Position numbers and translations under genes: made by a program. Shown here piece after piece: positions 53,794-56,655 of a stretch of DNA of 56,655 bases (its first letter is position 1; each line of letters starts with the position of its first letter). The notes beneath the pieces are model-generated. The model searched no databases, had not been told where the DNA came from, and worked only from the letters and a program-made list of their open reading frames with translations. Source of the stretch: Planctomycetota bacterium (GTDB taxonomy: Bacteria; Planctomycetota; PLA2); contig JAJFFF010000014.1 of NCBI GenBank assembly GCA_021776785.1, positions 1-56,655 of the forward strand, in the 5' to 3' direction.

Positions 53794-54347
53794 CGAGAAA
53801 TCTCACGAAACAACCACGCACGCGCGTGCTCCCACACGTGGTACACGGACCGTTCCGACATACCCATCACGCGCCCGGTCTCCTCGACCGTCAGACCACA
53901 AAAAAAGCGCAGCTCGACAACACGGCTCATGTCAGAATCCCGCTCTTCTAAACGCTCTAGCGCCTCGTGAACTGCAAGAAGTTCGTACGTCAGCGCGCCG
54001 TCGCTCATGATTTCTTCGTTGAACGTGATCCGCGGCGCCTTCCCGCCGCGCTTGAGCGCCGTCTTGGCGCGCGCGAAATCGACGAGAATCGATCGCATCG
54101 CCCGCGCCGCCGTTCGGAAAAAATGCGCCCGACTCTCCCACGCCATCGACTTGCCGTCTCCGAGCAGGCGCATGTAGGCCTCGTTGACGAGCGCCGTCGG
54201 CTGCAACGTGTGACCGGCTGGCTGATCGTTCATCTGAATCGCAGCCAGGCGCTTCAGCTCTGCGTAGACCAATTGCAGAAGCTCTTCGCGGGCGCTCAGG
54301 TCACCCCGGCGCAGCTCTTCCAAAACTTCCGTAATGCGGCCCGACAC
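53790..54347 (-). CDS. ECF-type RNA polymerase sigma factor paired with the WD40 kinase
   Basis: The GTG at 54347 is preceded by AAAGGAG with ideal spacing (54353-54359), which decides the start over an upstream GTG at 54371. The product is 185 aa. Region 2 runs from VYAELKRLAA to FFRTAARAMRSILVDFAR, and region 4 is a helix-turn-helix (GLTVEETGRVMGMSERSVYH). This matches the TIGR02999-type ECF family. It directs RNA polymerase to unknown promoters. The stop overlaps the kinase start, so both proteins are made together. Confidence 0.92.
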   Translation of the reverse strand: MSGRITEVLEELRRGDLSAREELLQLVYAELKRLAAIQMNDQPAGHTLQPTALVNEAYMRLLGDGKSMAWESRAHFFRTAARAMRSILVDFARAKTALKRGGKAPRITFNEEIMSDGALTYELLAVHEALERLEERDSDMSRVVELRFFCGLTVEETGRVMGMSERSVYHVWEHARAWLFREISR

Positions 54348-54581
54348 ATCCGCTCCTTTTGCAGGTTGCACGCGCCCATTCCGTCCCTACTTCCGGAGTC
54401 GCGACGCACCCGTGTCCGATTGTAGCTTTCCGGCCCGCCCGTTGAAACCGCGCGCGGTCGCGCAAGCGTGCGCGCCGACCGAAACCATCCCTCGTTTGCA
54501 GCCCCCGCGCCCCTCTTGCGTCTTGCAGAGAGAAGCGGCGCATCGGTACTGGCGTCGCCACATTCCCAAAAGGAGGGTGCC

Positions 54582-56369
54582 ATGCGGCGTGTTTGGCTCA
54601 GTTTGATTCTTTTGTCCTGGCTGCCGGCTTGCGATTGCAGCGGCAATGGGTTGTTTTGTTTTTTTCCGGTCCGCGCGCGCCCGGGCGTCGTGCCCTCCGA
54701 TGCGCTGATTCCGGCCGTCGCGCCCAGCGTTTCGGTGAGCGCCGACGGCGCCGCGCTCGTCTCGTGGAACGACGAGGGTGCGGTGATGGCGCAGTCGTAT
54801 CGCGCCGCGTCCGGCTGGAGCCAAACGGTCTCCGTCCACGCGGGCGGCGAGCATGCCACAAACGTAAAAACCGCGCTCGTCGGAACGCAACAGTTTGTTG
54901 CGTTCGAGGCGGGCGAGCGGGTCTATCGCAGCCACACCGAACTCGACACATCGTGGCCCGCCGCGACAACGATGGACCAAAACCTCGAACTGGATGGCCA
55001 ACTCAACCTGGCAAGCAGCACGTTCGGACAGGGTGCGGTGTTCACCGTGTGGCGCAAGCGTCTCGGTGACGCGTTGGCGCCGTTCGCGGGCACGATCACG
55101 AATCATTATCTCCCCGCCGGCGGGTGGCAGGCGAACACGCGGATCGACACCAACCCGCAGCAACGCAGCACGCGCCCCCAATCGAACTTCGCGCCGATCG
55201 TTGCGGTTGACGGGCGCAACCGCGCCTGGGCGGCGTGGTCGCAAACGGAAACTGCCGACGCGTCGTTTGTCTCCGGAGTCGTGTTGGCCCGCTACTCGGG
55301 ATCGAACTGGGAGGACGCCACGTTGTTTTCTTTTGGCTCGTCGAGCGCGTCCACGCCCGCGATGGCTTTCGACAAGATCGGCGACGGCGTTTTCGTCTGG
55401 CAACAAGACATGGCGCTTTGGGAAAGCTCGTTTGACGACGCGTCGCAGACGTGGACCACGCCGACGCAGCTCTCCCCCGTTGGATCCTCCACGGTGATTC
55501 ACGCCGTCGTCGCGATGAACGGCGCGGGCGGCGACGCCGTCGCCGTGTGGGCGACCGCCACCCAGGAACTGTGGTCGGCGCGTTTCGAAAACAACGCGTG
55601 GCAAACGCCGACGCGCTTCGGCACCGGTACGCGCCCCCAAGTCGGGATCGACGCCGACGGTGCGGCGCGCGCTGTTTGGATGGCGGGCAGCACCGTTTTC
55701 GCCGCGCTCCTGCCCGCCTCGCGAAGCAGCTGGCAGCCCCCCGAGCAGCTCGGTACGGCGGAAGCCGCGCCGGACATCGCCATGAACGAGGCCGGATTCG
55801 CCGTGGCCGCGTGGCACGACGGTGCGCTTCAAACCCACATCTGGACCAAGTCAACGCGCACCCTCACGTTCGCGTTCACGGGCACCGGAAACGGCCTCTA
55901 CTTCTCGCCGGCAACGCAGGAAGTCGCGTGCACCGAAGCGTGTACGCTTTCGTTCCCCGACGGCGCCGTTGTTGAGTTCACGGCGGCGGCCAGCACGGGT
56001 TCCGTTCTCGGCAACTTGGTTTGCGACGGCACGGTGACCGACGCGACGTGTCGGATCACCATGGACGGAGACAAGACGATCAGCGCGCGCTTTGATCGCG
56101 CGCCGTCGTCAGGTCAGGTCACGCTCACCGTTCAGTTCGCAGGCGGGGGTTCGGGTTCGGTGCACATGATCAGCGGCGAAATCCGCTGCGATGGGCCGAC
56201 GTCATGCACGTACCAGTTCCCCGTCGGCTTTGAGATCGACTTCACCGGCGTTCCCGACACCGGCTCGTTCTTTAGCCACTGGGAAGGTTGCGGAGGCACG
56301 TCGCCGGGTCAAAACCCGTGCTCGCTTGTGCTCACCGAAAACACAACGGTCGTCGCACACTTCGAATAG
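54582..56369 (+). CDS. Lipoprotein with propeller-like repeats and C-terminal InlB-like repeats
   Basis: AAAGGAGG precedes the ATG at 54582, giving 595 aa. A signal peptide ends in the lipobox LPAC (Cys17). Residues about 50-440 have six or more repeats of the type AxAAWSQ / AVAVWATATQELWSARFE / FAVAAWHDGALQTHIW, probably a beta-propeller. The last about 140 residues are two divergent InlB B-like/Bacterial_repeat units (TLTFAFTGTGNGLYFSP and SVHMISGEIRCDGPTSCTY, SFFSHWEGCGG, NTTVVAHFE), each with a pair of Cys. It is a surface or periplasmic protein, perhaps binding a ligand. It is divergent from the sigma-factor gene, 234 bp away. Confidence 0.8.
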   Translation: MRRVWLSLILLSWLPACDCSGNGLFCFFPVRARPGVVPSDALIPAVAPSVSVSADGAALVSWNDEGAVMAQSYRAASGWSQTVSVHAGGEHATNVKTALVGTQQFVAFEAGERVYRSHTELDTSWPAATTMDQNLELDGQLNLASSTFGQGAVFTVWRKRLGDALAPFAGTITNHYLPAGGWQANTRIDTNPQQRSTRPQSNFAPIVAVDGRNRAWAAWSQTETADASFVSGVVLARYSGSNWEDATLFSFGSSSASTPAMAFDKIGDGVFVWQQDMALWESSFDDASQTWTTPTQLSPVGSSTVIHAVVAMNGAGGDAVAVWATATQELWSARFENNAWQTPTRFGTGTRPQVGIDADGAARAVWMAGSTVFAALLPASRSSWQPPEQLGTAEAAPDIAMNEAGFAVAAWHDGALQTHIWTKSTRTLTFAFTGTGNGLYFSPATQEVACTEACTLSFPDGAVVEFTAAASTGSVLGNLVCDGTVTDATCRITMDGDKTISARFDRAPSSGQVTLTVQFAGGGSGSVHMISGEIRCDGPTSCTYQFPVGFEIDFTGVPDTGSFFSHWEGCGGTSPGQNPCSLVLTENTTVVAHFE

Positions 56370-56655
56370 CAAGGCCGCAAGCGCATTACCGCCGGAAGGC
56401 CTCAATGCGGTCAGGCGTCGGGCCCGAAAAGCAAAATGTCCGTCTTACCGTCACGCCCCTTCGCGACAAATGGTTCCGGTACCTGCAACAACACCAGCCG
56501 CCAGAGGCGACTTAGAGCGCAAGACTCCTGGCGCCAAAAGACAAAACGTCAAAGCACCAACATCGTCAAATGTTGGGTCAAGAGACCGCTGGGCCCATCC
56601 GAACCTCGTTCGCCAGAGGCGCCACCGGGTGCCCGACTCCTGGCACCGAAAGACA
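56370..56655. repeat. Modular palindromic repeat locus C (runs off window)
   Basis: The downstream region has nested arms CGCATT/AATGCG (56382-56387 with 56404-56409) around GCCGGAAGGC, then CCGCCAGAGGCGAC (about 56501), CAAACATC-type hairpin CCAACAT-CGTCA-ATGTTGG at 56557-56576, and a second CGCC-AGA-GGCG near 56622. The order of parts matches loci at 42 kb and 46 kb. No gene is seen here. Confidence 0.78.

Noticed and set aside
54348..54371. Upstream GTG start for the ECF sigma factor
   Set aside because: The AAAGGAG ribosome site lies within this extension and fits the GTG at 54347.

Overview
The window is about 56.7 kb of high-GC bacterial DNA and probably comes from a planctomycete or a related PVC-group organism. 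The evidence is a Ser/Thr kinase fused to WD40 repeats and translationally coupled to an ECF sigma factor, a second large membrane Ser/Thr kinase, a very long GreA-type protein with an extra N-terminal region (as known in Chlamydiae), a DUF4838 protein, a lysine-rich histone H1-like protein, and many proteins of unknown function with planctomycete-like architecture. I see no rRNA, tRNA, CRISPR array, phage gene or transposase. The phylum assignment is inference.

Layout. 1-3.5 kb: histone-like protein (partial), acyl-CoA thioesterase, long GreA. 3.6-15.0 kb: a minus-strand block headed by a NifU-like scaffold and a flavoprotein/polyferredoxin membrane protein. It then runs through ArsM methyltransferase, an unknown lipoprotein, the radical-SAM protein ArsS, a DUF547-GT2 fusion, a GT-C/GT2 fusion and a DUF2064 transferase, most overlapping by 4-10 bp, with a Cys/Met PLP enzyme behind. 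I read this as an arsenosugar or arsenic-glycoconjugate (possibly arsenolipid) operon with unusual fused glycosyltransferases. It is the best candidate for an undescribed system here. 15.2-25.1 kb: membrane Ser/Thr kinase, a decayed slipin pseudogene, a secreted DUF3352-like protein, a sigma-54 activator coupled to a homocysteine methyltransferase/MTHFR fusion, and a LysR regulator. 25.2-36.4 kb: a thioredoxin-like protein whose signal peptide is cut off by an in-frame TGA, a His-rich membrane protein, a small CPIC protein, a DUF4838 protein, a MITE-like element, an alpha/beta hydrolase coupled to carB, a DEAP-repeat protein and a PH-like membrane protein. 36.5-46.6 kb: HEAT-VWA protein, histidine phosphatase, three tandem paralogous outer-membrane porin-like proteins, ThiO, PilZ and a small unknown protein. 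46.8-56.4 kb: PduO-type cobalamin adenosyltransferase, a small membrane protein, a swivel-first aconitase-family enzyme, an EamA transporter, the WD40 kinase with its ECF sigma factor, and a divergent lipoprotein with InlB-like repeats.

Non-coding structure is unusually rich. Three loci (about 42.0-42.6, 45.9-46.25 and 56.4-56.65 kb) carry a modular family of palindromic repeats whose hairpin stems change in a compensatory way between copies. A 54-bp double-hairpin repeat occurs twice near 45.7-45.9 kb. A 263-bp element with about 50-bp imperfect terminal inverted repeats fills the gap between two convergent genes at 29.7-30.0 kb. Several minus-strand terminators have G-U wobbles that only pair in the minus-strand RNA.

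Starts were chosen from Shine-Dalgarno fit, domain boundaries and overlaps. Several genes start with GTG or TTG. All product names rest on motif recognition by eye, without database searches.
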